Positions 48,000 through 57,121 of a stretch of DNA of 64,000 bases are shown here, piece by piece. Position 1 is the stretch's first letter. The number at the start of each line of letters is the position of its first letter. The DNA comes from Synechococcus sp. PCC 7335 (GTDB lineage: Bacteria; Cyanobacteriota; Cyanobacteriia; Phormidesmidales; Phormidesmidaceae), in the NCBI RefSeq assembly GCF_000155595.1, contig NZ_DS989904.1:1813175-1877174 (forward strand), read 5' to 3'. Under the pieces are notes generated by a model. It worked only from the letters and a program-made list of their open reading frames with translations. It made no database searches and had not been told where the DNA came from. The translations under genes were made by a program, and so were the position numbers.

Positions 48000-48857
48000 A
48001 TGCTTCGTCTTCTACCTCAGATCAAAACTCAAAAACTCCAGAATGTTTCTATCAAAACTAGAAACCTGATTAGGGGTCCTTTGAAGAAGAATATTTATTT
48101 CCACCACATTCCTAAGTGTGGCGGGACCTCTCTGAATAGAGCGCTTCAGTCCTGCTATGTCAAGTGGAATCTATGGGAATCTAGTAATGTTCTAAATCTA
48201 AATTCAGCAGCCTCCTGGCAATCAGCTCAAGTCTTATTTGGAAAGGAGCTACCACCTGATGTGGTAGATGATTCTGCGGTGATGCAGCTACGAGAAGAAC
48301 TTCTATTTTATTTTATGTCTTTGGGCCATGTCCATTATCTATCTGGGCACTTTCCATTTAGCACCTTAGCTCATCAGTACTATGGTAGTCGATTCGATTT
48401 CATTACGGTTCTTCGTGACCCGGTTGATAGATGGATATCGAGCTATTTCTATAACAACTACAGACAGCAGTCCTCTTACCGTAAGATTGCGATCGATCTT
48501 GATGATTATATTAATTCTGAATTAGGGCGATCGCAAGGCTATGAATACGCTAAGTTCCTAGGTGGTGTTGCCAAAGAGGGTAGCTTCATGAATGCTGATT
48601 TTGTACAGCGAGCAAAAGAGAACTTGCATAAGTTTCAACTGATTGGATTTCTAGACGACATGGCTACGTTTCAGAAGATGTTCGCTCAGCGCTACGGCAC
48701 AAAGCTACGCATAAACACGCTGAATCAGCGGCCTAGTAAGGAAAAAAAACTCAATGAAATCATTAATGAGAAGATGATGGGTACTATTAAAGAGATCTGT
48801 AGCCCTGACTTGGAAATATACAACTATGCCGTGGACAACTTTAAATCAGGGTTATAG
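48000..48857 (+). CDS. Sulfotransferase family protein (heparan 2-O / family 2 like)
   Basis: The protein (285 residues from 48000) has Y-F-H-H-I-P-K-C-G-G-T-S-L-N-R near its residues 33-47, the 5'-phosphosulfate loop, and F-I-T-V-L-R-D-P-V-D-R-W-I-S-S-Y-F near 134-150, the 3'-phosphate site. A longer frame starts at 47943 inside the ABC gene; the ATG at 48000 avoids most overlap and is preferred. It lies eight bases before the next sulfotransferase. Substrate unknown. Confidence 0.82.
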   Translation: MLRLLPQIKTQKLQNVSIKTRNLIRGPLKKNIYFHHIPKCGGTSLNRALQSCYVKWNLWESSNVLNLNSAASWQSAQVLFGKELPPDVVDDSAVMQLREELLFYFMSLGHVHYLSGHFPFSTLAHQYYGSRFDFITVLRDPVDRWISSYFYNNYRQQSSYRKIAIDLDDYINSELGRSQGYEYAKFLGGVAKEGSFMNADFVQRAKENLHKFQLIGFLDDMATFQKMFAQRYGTKLRINTLNQRPSKEKKLNEIINEKMMGTIKEICSPDLEIYNYAVDNFKSGL

Positions 48858-48865
48858 GGTTTCAA

Positions 48866-49843
48866 ATGTCATTTCTTCGTACAGCAATCAGCAGCAAAAA
48901 GATAAGTGCTGGCTTTCGTAAAGGTGTCAACACGCTTCGGCATCAATTAGAGGACCGCATTCGCCTTTCACAGCTATCCTCAGACAGTTCACCTATCGTT
49001 AATGACAAAGAGATTCGTGTCGTAGGTCTCAGGCGTACTGGCAATCACGCAATCATGAACTGGATTAGAAAGCAGCAGCGGGGCGAGATCTTTTATATCA
49101 ACAACGCACTGATCAACGTTAATCCATACCGCGACGTTTACGAAGAGCAGGTCCGCATAGCGAAAAAACCTGATATTAGCGGCTGGAGAACTGACAACCT
49201 TGAAAAGTGGAAAAAGGAAGCCCTCGGAGATTTCTCATACAAAGATTGCCTAGTATACAGCTATGAAGACCAGCCAATGGAGAAAATGTGCGACCCCGCC
49301 TTCGAGAAGAAGCATGATATCTATTTTGGTAAAAGCAGAATTCGATACGATCTGATCTTATTAAGAGATCCTTTCAACCTTTTCGCTAGCAGACTCAGAG
49401 CTAGTCGTAGAAAGAACCCTACAGCAGGCTCGATAGACTTTATGAAAGTAAAGTCTCGTCACCATACGCTGCCGCAGCTATGGATAGACTATGCAAAAGA
49501 GTACCTAAACGAAACGAACTACCTAAGTAACGTCAAAGTTCCAGTGAATTACAATCAGTGGGTGAACGATAGTGCCTATAGACGCCAGCTCGCTGAGACG
49601 CTTGGACTTGAATTTACCGATTCTGGCGTGGACGATGTAATGACCAACGGCGGTGGTAGCTCGTTCGATGGGACTAACCTTCAAGGGAAAGCTACTGAAA
49701 TGTCTGTGCTAGAGCGCTGGACACACTTTTCTGATGATGCAGAATTCAAAGCGCTAATAGCAGATAAGTCTCTGCGAGACTATTGCACCGAGATATTCGG
49801 AACTATCCCTGGCACCGAGTCACTGTATACATCGAGCACGTAG
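48866..49843 (+). CDS. Sulfotransferase-like P-loop protein
   Basis: The 325-residue protein has V-V-G-L-R-R-T-G-N-H-A-I-M-N-W at about 51-65, a variant of the sulfotransferase 5'-phosphosulfate loop (R-T/S-G-N/T), and Y-D-L-I-L-L-R-D-P-F-N-L-F-A-S-R at about 165-180 as the 3'-phosphate motif. The C-terminal GGSSFDGTNLQGKATEMS near 270 resembles a substrate lid. The family is less standard than its neighbours. Same operon; eight-base spacing from the preceding sulfotransferase. Confidence 0.72.
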   Translation: MSFLRTAISSKKISAGFRKGVNTLRHQLEDRIRLSQLSSDSSPIVNDKEIRVVGLRRTGNHAIMNWIRKQQRGEIFYINNALINVNPYRDVYEEQVRIAKKPDISGWRTDNLEKWKKEALGDFSYKDCLVYSYEDQPMEKMCDPAFEKKHDIYFGKSRIRYDLILLRDPFNLFASRLRASRRKNPTAGSIDFMKVKSRHHTLPQLWIDYAKEYLNETNYLSNVKVPVNYNQWVNDSAYRRQLAETLGLEFTDSGVDDVMTNGGGSSFDGTNLQGKATEMSVLERWTHFSDDAEFKALIADKSLRDYCTEIFGTIPGTESLYTSST

Positions 49844-49898
49844 AGTCAGTCTTGCTTCTACACGTCTACCATACCGATTTGGAGATTAAGTTATAGCT

Positions 49899-50834
49899 AT
49901 GACTAACTCTATAGAATCAACGGCCGTATCAACAGCTTTTGTATCAGTTATCATTCCAGTCTATAACGATCCACATAGATTACAGACCTGTCTCCAAGCA
50001 TTGGACAATCAGACCTATCCCAAATCTCACTACGAGGTGATTGTAGTCGACAACGCTTCAACCGAGAGCCCTGCGCAGATCGTTGCACCCTACGAATGGG
50101 CTAGTCTGATGGTCGAACGTGAGCCTGGTTCATACGCCGCGCGTAACACCGGGATCAAACAAGCAAAAGGGCCGATCATCGCCTTCACTGATGCTGACTG
50201 CATCCCTGATACTGACTGGCTGCGAGCGGGTGTGAGCTGCTTAGAATCAACCGAGGGGTGTGGTATGGTCGCTGGCCGTATCGACCTTTTTTTTCAAGAT
50301 CTAGAGAAGCCGACAGCAGTCGAGATATATGAAAGTGTCGAGATGGGATTTTCCCAAGCTGAGTTCTTGGCCGAGCAGCACTACGGTCTTACAGCTAACC
50401 TATTTACCTACAAGCAGGTCATAGAAGACGTTGGGCTATTTAGCACTACCTTGAAATCGGGTGGCGATAAAGAATGGGGACAGCGCGTTTTTGCAGCTAA
50501 CTATCCTCAAGTCTACGCGCACGACGCCTATGTTTGTCATCCTACTCGCCACAGCTTCGGCGCACTCTACAAGCGGGTAACCCGAATCGTAGGGGGAAAA
50601 CATGATGCAGCGCAGTCTCAATGGTCTCATCTAGATAATGCCAAAGGATTCGCTAAAGACCTTGTTATGGCATTCACTCCACCGGGTCGTAGTATCCTGC
50701 GCGTTTGGGACAATAAAAAGCTTCAAACGCAAAAGCAGCGGTTTCAATTTGTTTTTGTAATGTTTTTCGTTAGATATGTTAGCGCTTGGGAAAGAATGCG
50801 ACTACGACTTGGCGGTCGCTCCAGAAGGTGGTGA
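49899..50834 (+). CDS. Glycosyltransferase family 2
   Basis: The 311-residue inverting GT-A enzyme has V-S-V-I-I-P-V-Y-N-D at about 16-25, V-I-V-V-D-N-A-S-T near 49, and F-T-D-A-D-C-I-P as the D-x-D metal/nucleotide-sugar motif near 96. The C-terminal W-x-x-R-V-type segment (GGDKEWGQRVFAANY near 188) fits family 2 rhamnosyl- or galactosyltransferases. No membrane helix is seen. Part of the operon; 55 bases after the preceding gene. Confidence 0.88.
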   Translation: MTNSIESTAVSTAFVSVIIPVYNDPHRLQTCLQALDNQTYPKSHYEVIVVDNASTESPAQIVAPYEWASLMVEREPGSYAARNTGIKQAKGPIIAFTDADCIPDTDWLRAGVSCLESTEGCGMVAGRIDLFFQDLEKPTAVEIYESVEMGFSQAEFLAEQHYGLTANLFTYKQVIEDVGLFSTTLKSGGDKEWGQRVFAANYPQVYAHDAYVCHPTRHSFGALYKRVTRIVGGKHDAAQSQWSHLDNAKGFAKDLVMAFTPPGRSILRVWDNKKLQTQKQRFQFVFVMFFVRYVSAWERMRLRLGGRSRRW

Positions 50835-50904
50835 TAATACGAAGGATTGTTCGTATCTTTTGACAGGGACAGATCCACAAATCTATAAGGGGAAATAGAT
50901 TGAG

Positions 50905-52062
50905 ATGAAGCTTGCCTATGTGACAATCAAAAACGCTCAACAGCTAGGCAAAGGTACCGAATGGTCGGGGACTGGCTATCACATCGCTCAAGCTTTGACA
51001 GAACAGTCCGTCTCGATTGACTACCTGGGACCGCTAAGAGACCCCCTGTCGATGAAGGCTCTGCGTAAGCTGAAGCGTCACTACCACCAGATTGGCGGTA
51101 AAGTTTACTTCAAAGATACCGACCCAGCGATTCTACAACGATACGCTAATCAGGTTGCCGAAAAGCTAAGGCTTGCTCCTCACGATGCAATTTTGAGTGC
51201 AACGAGCAACCCAATTGCCTATCTCAAAAGTCAGCAGCCTATTCTGTTTTGGGCTGATGCAACGTTTCAAAACACGGCTGAGTTCTATCCAAAATACAGC
51301 AATCTCTGTCAGTCATCGGTAGACTACGGTCATGAAATGGAGCGACTAGCGCTAGAAAAATGCCGGTTTGCAATTTATTCCTCTGATTGGGCTGCAAATA
51401 CCGCTATTAATTTTTACGGAGCAGAGCCTGAAAAAGTTAATGTAATTCCTTTCGGAGCTAACCTAACATCTAATTTATCACCTATAGAAGTTGAAAGTTT
51501 GGTAGATTCGCGGCCTTCAACGACTTGCAAGCTGATTTTTATCGGTGTGGACTGGATAAGAAAAGGGGGTGATAAAGCGCTGGCGGTCGCCAAAGCATTA
51601 AATCAGGCCGGCCTACCAACAGAGCTGACGCTAATAGGAACTCAACCTGAAGATGACGCTCCTCTCCCTGATTATGTCAAGCCAATGGGCTATATCAGCA
51701 AGCTTACAGCATCGGGCCAGCAACAAATTTCTCAGCTTATCGGAGAGTCTCATTTCTTAGTCCTACCGACTCTAGCTGACTGCTCGCCCATTGTGCTATG
51801 CGAAGCTAATGCCTTTGGCGTTCCTTGTCTTTCAACCGATATAGGTGGTATTCCAACCATCGTAAAACCTAATATCAACGGTCAGCTATTCGGTGCTCAA
51901 TCAAGCGTCGGCGACTACTGCACGTATATTGCAGATTTGTTTGCTGATTACAGCCGCTATAAAAAGATGTGCCTATCGTCTTTCTGGGAGTACAAAGAAC
52001 GATTGAACTGGCAGGCGGCAGGAAAGGCGGCTAAAGCGCTCCTTCACCAGGCTTGTCAATGA
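50905..52062 (+). CDS. Glycosyltransferase family 4-like
   Basis: The 385-residue retaining GT-B enzyme has an N-terminal domain with E-W-S-G-T-G-Y-H-I-A (about 19-28) and a C-terminal Rossmann domain with L-I-F-I-G-V-D-W-I-R-K-G-G-D (about 212-225) and the nucleotide-sugar motif SPIVLCEANAFGVPCLSTDIGG (about 292-313). The E-x-x-x-x-x-x-E-like motif is shortened to C-E-A-N-A-F-G. It follows the GT2 by 70 bases with a good GGGG leader before the ATG. Confidence 0.85.
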   Translation: MKLAYVTIKNAQQLGKGTEWSGTGYHIAQALTEQSVSIDYLGPLRDPLSMKALRKLKRHYHQIGGKVYFKDTDPAILQRYANQVAEKLRLAPHDAILSATSNPIAYLKSQQPILFWADATFQNTAEFYPKYSNLCQSSVDYGHEMERLALEKCRFAIYSSDWAANTAINFYGAEPEKVNVIPFGANLTSNLSPIEVESLVDSRPSTTCKLIFIGVDWIRKGGDKALAVAKALNQAGLPTELTLIGTQPEDDAPLPDYVKPMGYISKLTASGQQQISQLIGESHFLVLPTLADCSPIVLCEANAFGVPCLSTDIGGIPTIVKPNINGQLFGAQSSVGDYCTYIADLFADYSRYKKMCLSSFWEYKERLNWQAAGKAAKALLHQACQ

Positions 52063-52130
52063 ATGGTATTTTCTAGATTTTGAATGCTGCAGGTTCACTT
52101 TCACGTATTTGATTGTCAGGTATTTTCGCT

Positions 52131-53207
52131 ATGGTACATTCCCCGCTAGTTAGCATAATCATCAATAACTACAACTACGAGAAGTTCCTGCGCGATGCTA
52201 TAGACAGTGCGCTTAATCAGAGCTATGACAATGTCGAGGTGATTGTCGTAGATGATGGATCAACTGATACTTCTAGGGACATTATCAGAAGCTATGGCGA
52301 TCGCCTCATACCGCTCTTCCAGGAAAACGCCAAACAGGGTGCTGCTTTCAACAATGGGTTTGCTCACAGCAAAGGCGATATCATTCTCTTTCTAGATTCA
52401 GACGATTATCTGTTTGAGCAGACACTAGAGAAGATTGTTGAAGTCTGGAACCCAACAGTCTCCAAAGTTCACTATCGGCTACAGATTGTCGATGCTCAAG
52501 GTGAGATTCAAGGTCCTTGCTATCCGCCACGCAATCTGCCACTAGCTAGTGGCGAAGTATGGAAGGAGCTGTTCGATAGAGGCGCATATACTGGTGTCTC
52601 TACTAGTGGCAACGCTATTAGCCGTCATGCACTAGCAGAAGTCTCTCCTATCCCAGAGAAGTATAAGCTGACATCTGATGACTATCTTTCCACGCTTATT
52701 CCTTTCTATGGCGAAGTAGTCGCAATAGATGAGCCACTAGCGGCTTACCGTATTCATACGAGTAATCAGTGGGCGCTAGTCACCGTCAGCGGCGATAGAT
52801 TTCATCGTTTCGTACATCATCACAATCAGAGCCAAGCCCTAATTGAACAGCAGGCTGAGAAGATGAATTATTCACTGCCAGACGACTTAGAAGAGCGTAA
52901 TCCTGGCTATGTGTGGTGTCGTCTCTCTTCGCTGCGGTTGGGACCTAGCAAACATCCAAAAACAAAAGATACTTCCTTTAAGCTGATGTACTGGGGAATA
53001 CGATCACTTTGGAAGTATTCAGACTTCAACATTAAAAAGCGTCTGATCTATAGCATTTGGTTTGTCTGGGTAGCTATCATGCCGCTACCACTAGCAAAAT
53101 TAGCTATCACCTGGTTATATGTGCCGCAAAATCGGCCGAAGCTTCTAGACTGGGCGAAGCAGCTAACTTCTCAGAAGAAAACAGTACCGATTGAAGCAGT
53201 TAATTAA
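52131..53207 (+). CDS. Glycosyltransferase family 2
   Basis: The 358-residue protein starts M-V-H-S-P-L-V-S-I-I-I-N-N-Y-N-Y at 52131; a TTG 18 bases upstream would extend it without support. The family-2 motifs V-I-V-V-D-D-G-S-T-D near 40 and F-L-D-S-D-D-Y near 88 (D-x-D) are plain. A C-terminal hydrophobic patch (about 305-330) could be a membrane-contact helix. It lies in the middle of the operon, before two sulfotransferases. Confidence 0.88.
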   Translation: MVHSPLVSIIINNYNYEKFLRDAIDSALNQSYDNVEVIVVDDGSTDTSRDIIRSYGDRLIPLFQENAKQGAAFNNGFAHSKGDIILFLDSDDYLFEQTLEKIVEVWNPTVSKVHYRLQIVDAQGEIQGPCYPPRNLPLASGEVWKELFDRGAYTGVSTSGNAISRHALAEVSPIPEKYKLTSDDYLSTLIPFYGEVVAIDEPLAAYRIHTSNQWALVTVSGDRFHRFVHHHNQSQALIEQQAEKMNYSLPDDLEERNPGYVWCRLSSLRLGPSKHPKTKDTSFKLMYWGIRSLWKYSDFNIKKRLIYSIWFVWVAIMPLPLAKLAITWLYVPQNRPKLLDWAKQLTSQKKTVPIEAVN

Positions 53208-53242
53208 CCTGATTAGTTATCGGAAAATCGAACAGCCAACCT

Positions 53243-54043
53243 ATGAAACTTACTAAAAACCGTTTAACAGAAGACTACGATACAGCTATTCTCGTCGAGC
53301 TGTATGGCGAGGCAGCCCATTCTCCACTACAGCGAACCACGTCTCAGATTCGTCATGAACTCCGTCGTCTGATGGTAAAAGTTCCAGCTGTGTACCTACC
53401 GCTTACCCGATGGAAGTATCCACCTGGCGTGCTTCATCGGCCTGAAGCGTTGCGTCACGATACCGAGATTGTGATCGAAGGCTATCCTCGTTCGGGAAAT
53501 TCGTTTGCCTTTACCGCTTTTGATATGGCCCAAGGCAAGGGTTCTGTTCGTATCTCACATCATCTACACACAGCATCACCTGTAATTGCCGCAATCAAAG
53601 CGAAAATTCCTTGCGTGATCTTAGTACGCAACCCCGAAGATGCGATTATCTCGCATATTCTTTATTCTCAGAACCTGACAATCAAACAGTGCCTCAATAG
53701 CTATCTTGATTTCTATCAGCCTCTTTTGAAGTACAAAGAGGCATTTGTTATTGCTAAGTTTGAAGATGTTATCTCTGATTTTGGCCAGATTATTCAGCAA
53801 ACCAACCAAAAATTTTCTACGAATTTTAAGACTTTTGAGCACACTCAGGAAAATGCTGATAAGTGCTTTGAAGTACTGAACAACTCCTGGAAAGATCTAG
53901 GCTTTAGTGAGCAAAAGAGCGTTACCTGCGCACCATCGGACCAAAGAAAGCGATATAAGGAAATTCTGCGAGAGCACTTTCGAGCCGATTCTTTAAGCGA
54001 TCTACGAAACCAAGCGCTCAATCTGTATAGCGCTTATCTATAG
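53243..54043 (+). CDS. Sulfotransferase domain protein
   Basis: The 266-residue protein has E-I-V-I-E-G-Y-P-R-S-G-N-S-F at about 75-88 (5'-phosphosulfate loop of sulfotransferase family 1) and P-C-V-I-L-V-R-N-P-E-D-A-I-I-S-H at about 126-141 (3'-phosphate motif). No signal peptide, hence cytoplasmic and PAPS-dependent. It is 21 bases upstream of another sulfotransferase. It probably sulfates a sugar in the repeat unit. Confidence 0.85.
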   Translation: MKLTKNRLTEDYDTAILVELYGEAAHSPLQRTTSQIRHELRRLMVKVPAVYLPLTRWKYPPGVLHRPEALRHDTEIVIEGYPRSGNSFAFTAFDMAQGKGSVRISHHLHTASPVIAAIKAKIPCVILVRNPEDAIISHILYSQNLTIKQCLNSYLDFYQPLLKYKEAFVIAKFEDVISDFGQIIQQTNQKFSTNFKTFEHTQENADKCFEVLNNSWKDLGFSEQKSVTCAPSDQRKRYKEILREHFRADSLSDLRNQALNLYSAYL

Positions 54044-54064
54044 GCCTACTTAGGAACATATACT

Positions 54065-54682
54065 ATGAAAGCCCTTTCAAATAACTTGCCTCGCCCTTTA
54101 AAAAATAGGGTGCAGCTCATGCGACACCGGTGGATGGATAAGTTTGTGTTTATCCATATCAACAAAACCGGCGGAACTAGCGTAGCGAAGGCGCTGAATA
54201 TTCCAACAATCCATCGGACAGCGCTTGAGAAAATCGAAGAGATAGGTCGCGAAGAGTGGAACCGACGGTTTACTTTTGCGGTCGTTAGAAACCCCTGGGA
54301 TAAGGTCGTTTCACACTATCACTACCGGGTACAAACCGACCAAACCAATCTGGGCGAAGGTAAGGTCGACTTCAAGACCTGGGTAACACTTTCCTACGGT
54401 AAGAAGGATCCAGCCTACTACAACAAACCTAAAATGTTTATGCCACAAACAAAGTGGGTTGTGGACCAGACTGGTGAAATGATAGTGGACTATATCTGTC
54501 GGTTTGAATCACTATCTAGTGACTTTGAGCAGGTATGTAAGCGCCTTAATCTCGACGCAAGCCTACCTCATCTAAAGAGCAGCAAGCGGGGCAGCTATCA
54601 AGATTATTACGACTCGGCCACTAAAGCTATTGTTGCCGATTGGTTCGCTGAAGATGTTGAACAGTTTCACTATACTTTCTAG
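54065..54682 (+). CDS. Sulfotransferase, family 2 type (short)
   Basis: The 205-residue protein has F-V-F-I-H-I-N-K-T-G-G-T-S-V-A-K at about 27-42 and F-A-V-V-R-N-P-W-D-K-V-V-S-H-Y at about 75-89, the two PAPS motifs. It is shorter than usual but ends in a family-like R-F-E-S-L-S-x-D-F and YYDSATKAIVADWFAEDVEQF. It resembles the 44268 gene's class. 18 bases precede the next glycosyltransferase. Confidence 0.85.
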   Translation: MKALSNNLPRPLKNRVQLMRHRWMDKFVFIHINKTGGTSVAKALNIPTIHRTALEKIEEIGREEWNRRFTFAVVRNPWDKVVSHYHYRVQTDQTNLGEGKVDFKTWVTLSYGKKDPAYYNKPKMFMPQTKWVVDQTGEMIVDYICRFESLSSDFEQVCKRLNLDASLPHLKSSKRGSYQDYYDSATKAIVADWFAEDVEQFHYTF

Positions 54683-54700
54683 CCAGGATGAGAAATTTAT

Positions 54701-55825
54701 ATGCGTGTCGCTATTTTGCGTAGTACCGCACAGTCCTCAATCAGCATGAAGGTGTATGCCAACAACATTGTTGATGGGCTCAAGGAAGTTCGTCCAGATT
54801 GGGAAATTTTAGATATTTCCCCTAAGATTCCTATACCTGGTGAAGTCTCTGCACTCCAGAACTCGCTTAGTAAGTACTATGATCGCTACTGGCACTATCC
54901 GCGATCTTTGAAGAGCTGCGAAGCAGATGTTTTTCATATTGTTGATCACAGCGATGGACATCTAGCCTCTGCCCTGAAGCGCTATGGAAAGCGTTCGGTC
55001 GTCACTTGCCATGACTTGATCAATTGGGTTCAGCCGGAGATGTACCAGGGTTTGGCGATTATGCCTTTGATTAGCTTGAATAGCTGGCGCTGGTCAGTGA
55101 AGCAGATGGCAGATGCAAATCACGTCGTAACAGTCTCTGAGCATACAGCCGCAGACGTAACCGAAAGTCTTCAGCTCGATTCAGAAGTGGTCACAGCCAT
55201 TCCTAATGCGGTGAGCGACCAGTTCTCTCCTGCGTCTGCAGAAGCTGTCTCTACGTTTCGTGAATCAAAGGGAGTGAACTCGAGTACCTTTTGCCTACTC
55301 AATGTTGGCTCAAATAATCCTCGTAAGAACGTCTCGGCGATTTTGGAGACGATGCATGTTTTGAAGCAGCGATCGCATCCTGTGCATTTTTGGAAAGCGG
55401 GTAGCAATTTTACCAGCGAGCAGTGTGAATTCATAGCGACTCATCAGCTAACTGACCATGTTACTTACCTTGGTAAGCTAGATAGTACGCTATTACCAAC
55501 GCTATACAGCGCGGCCGATGTACTAGTAGCACCGTCTTTGTATGAGGGTTTTGGACTGACCGTACTGGAGGCAATGGCTTGTGGGACGCCAGTGGTAACG
55601 GCCAATACGACCTCTCTTCCTGAGGTGGCTGGAGATGCAGCCATCTTGGTCGCTCCTAGTGATACGGAGGCGATCGCCTCTGCAACTGAGCGCCTTATTG
55701 AAGATCTCGACTTGCGTCAACAGCTATCTGCGGCGGGTCTTTCCCGAGCCGCATTATTCACCTGGACTAATACCGCCAGCCAACTCGCTAGCATCTATGA
55801 GCATGTCTACAATGCCTCCCGTTGA
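54701..55825 (+). CDS. Glycosyltransferase family 4
   Basis: The 374-residue GT-B enzyme has a hit-like core C-L-L-N-V-G-S-N-N-P-R-K-N near 198-210 and the nucleotide-sugar motif APSLYEGFGLTVLEAMACGTP, with E-G-F-G-L-x-x-x-E-A-M at about 282-292. The acceptor-side N-domain begins MRVAILRSTAQSSIS. Its end overlaps the start of the next glycosyltransferase by 14 bases, so they are translationally linked. Sugar unknown. Confidence 0.9.
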   Translation: MRVAILRSTAQSSISMKVYANNIVDGLKEVRPDWEILDISPKIPIPGEVSALQNSLSKYYDRYWHYPRSLKSCEADVFHIVDHSDGHLASALKRYGKRSVVTCHDLINWVQPEMYQGLAIMPLISLNSWRWSVKQMADANHVVTVSEHTAADVTESLQLDSEVVTAIPNAVSDQFSPASAEAVSTFRESKGVNSSTFCLLNVGSNNPRKNVSAILETMHVLKQRSHPVHFWKAGSNFTSEQCEFIATHQLTDHVTYLGKLDSTLLPTLYSAADVLVAPSLYEGFGLTVLEAMACGTPVVTANTTSLPEVAGDAAILVAPSDTEAIASATERLIEDLDLRQQLSAAGLSRAALFTWTNTASQLASIYEHVYNASR

Positions 55826-57119
55826 GTCATACCCTTCGCTCAAAGTTCTCATCTCTGTTTATGCCTGCGCTCCCAACGTTGGCTCAGAGCCGGGCGTCGG
55901 TTGGAACATTGTGTGCGCTTTAGCTAAGCACCACGAACTTTATGTCTTTACCCGCGCAAGCAATGCTCCTGCGATAGAAGCTGAGCTAAGCAAGCAGCCG
56001 ATCGACAATCTCAACTTCATCTACTTCGACCCACCTACCTGGGCCGCGTGGCTGCCTCCTGCGAATGTTGCGCACTACTACTTTTGGCAAATTGAAGCGT
56101 ATGCAGTGGCTAAAGAGCTGCTTAGAACTCAGCCGATTCATCTAGTTCATCACATTACCTACGTTCGCTATTCCACGCCTAGCTTCTTATCTCTTTTGCC
56201 GCTGCCTTTCATCTTTGGTCCAGTTGGCGGCGGAGAGCAGGCTCCTAGCACTTTCTGGCAGAGTTTCTCGCTGCGAGGAAAGGTCTACAACGTTTTAAGA
56301 AATTTATCTCACAAAGTAGGTGAACTAGACCCTTTCACTAGAGCGACGGCTAGGCGAAGTTTCTTAGTTCGAGCAACTACTGTAGATACGGCGGCCAGGT
56401 TGAAGAAGCTAGGTGCGGCTAACGTTCAAGTTGCTTCTGCGCTAGGTCTTTCTCAAGAAGAAATCGATCAGCTCGCTCAGCAGCCGGACCCTCCACCTGC
56501 GCCCATTCGATTTATTTCAATTGCTAGGCTTTTACACTGGAAGGGCATCTATTTGGGCCTGCAGGCGTTTGCTGATGTTGTACAACATTCGGATTCACTG
56601 AATGAATGTGAGTACTGGATCTTGGGAGAAGGCCCGGAGCGCGATCGCCTAGGAACACTTGCTGACGAACTGGACATTGCCAAGCAGGTGAAATTCTTGG
56701 GAGTACTCCCGCGCGATCAGACTTTGCAAAAGATCGCTGAATGTCACGTCCTATTACATCCTAGTCTCCATGATTCTGGTGGATTTGTCTGTCTAGAAGC
56801 CATGGCCGCAGGGCGTCCAGTTATTTGTCTAGATTTAGGCGGGCCTGCGGTGCAGGTCACGCCTGCTGCTGGTGTATTGGTACCTGCGGAAGACCCGAAG
56901 CAGGCGGTGCGATCACTTAGCCAGGCAATGGTAAAGCTGGCGACGGACCACCCTCTGAGGGCGCAGATGGGTGCGGCTGGGCGTCAGCATGTGCTGGAGA
57001 ACTACGTATGGGAAGCAAAAGCGCAGCAGCTAGCGCAGCTCTATCGCGACTGCGTAGAGCAGCAGCCTGTTGATATGTCCCCCTCTGTCCTAGAAAGTCA
57101 AGAAAGTAACTGTACATAA
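55812..57119 (+). CDS. Glycosyltransferase (GT4-like)
   Basis: From the ATG at 55812 the protein is 435 residues. It has Y-A-C-A-P-N-V-G-S-E-P-G-V-G-W at about 16-30, a G-S-E-x-G-x-G-W motif typical of a GT4 subgroup, and F-I-S-I-A-R-L-L-H-W-K-G near 238 with LLHPSLHDSGGFVCLEAMAAG near 318. A longer frame from 55635 overlaps the previous gene in another frame and is rejected. It is followed after two bases by the next glycosyltransferase. Confidence 0.9.
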   Translation: MPPVESYPSLKVLISVYACAPNVGSEPGVGWNIVCALAKHHELYVFTRASNAPAIEAELSKQPIDNLNFIYFDPPTWAAWLPPANVAHYYFWQIEAYAVAKELLRTQPIHLVHHITYVRYSTPSFLSLLPLPFIFGPVGGGEQAPSTFWQSFSLRGKVYNVLRNLSHKVGELDPFTRATARRSFLVRATTVDTAARLKKLGAANVQVASALGLSQEEIDQLAQQPDPPPAPIRFISIARLLHWKGIYLGLQAFADVVQHSDSLNECEYWILGEGPERDRLGTLADELDIAKQVKFLGVLPRDQTLQKIAECHVLLHPSLHDSGGFVCLEAMAAGRPVICLDLGGPAVQVTPAAGVLVPAEDPKQAVRSLSQAMVKLATDHPLRAQMGAAGRQHVLENYVWEAKAQQLAQLYRDCVEQQPVDMSPSVLESQESNCT

Positions 57120-57121
57120 CC

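Noticed and set aside
55635-55811. Upstream extension of the 55812 glycosyltransferase
   Set aside because: It lies in another frame of the preceding glycosyltransferase; family members begin near MPPVESYPSLKVLISVYAC, so the ATG at 55812 is the start.
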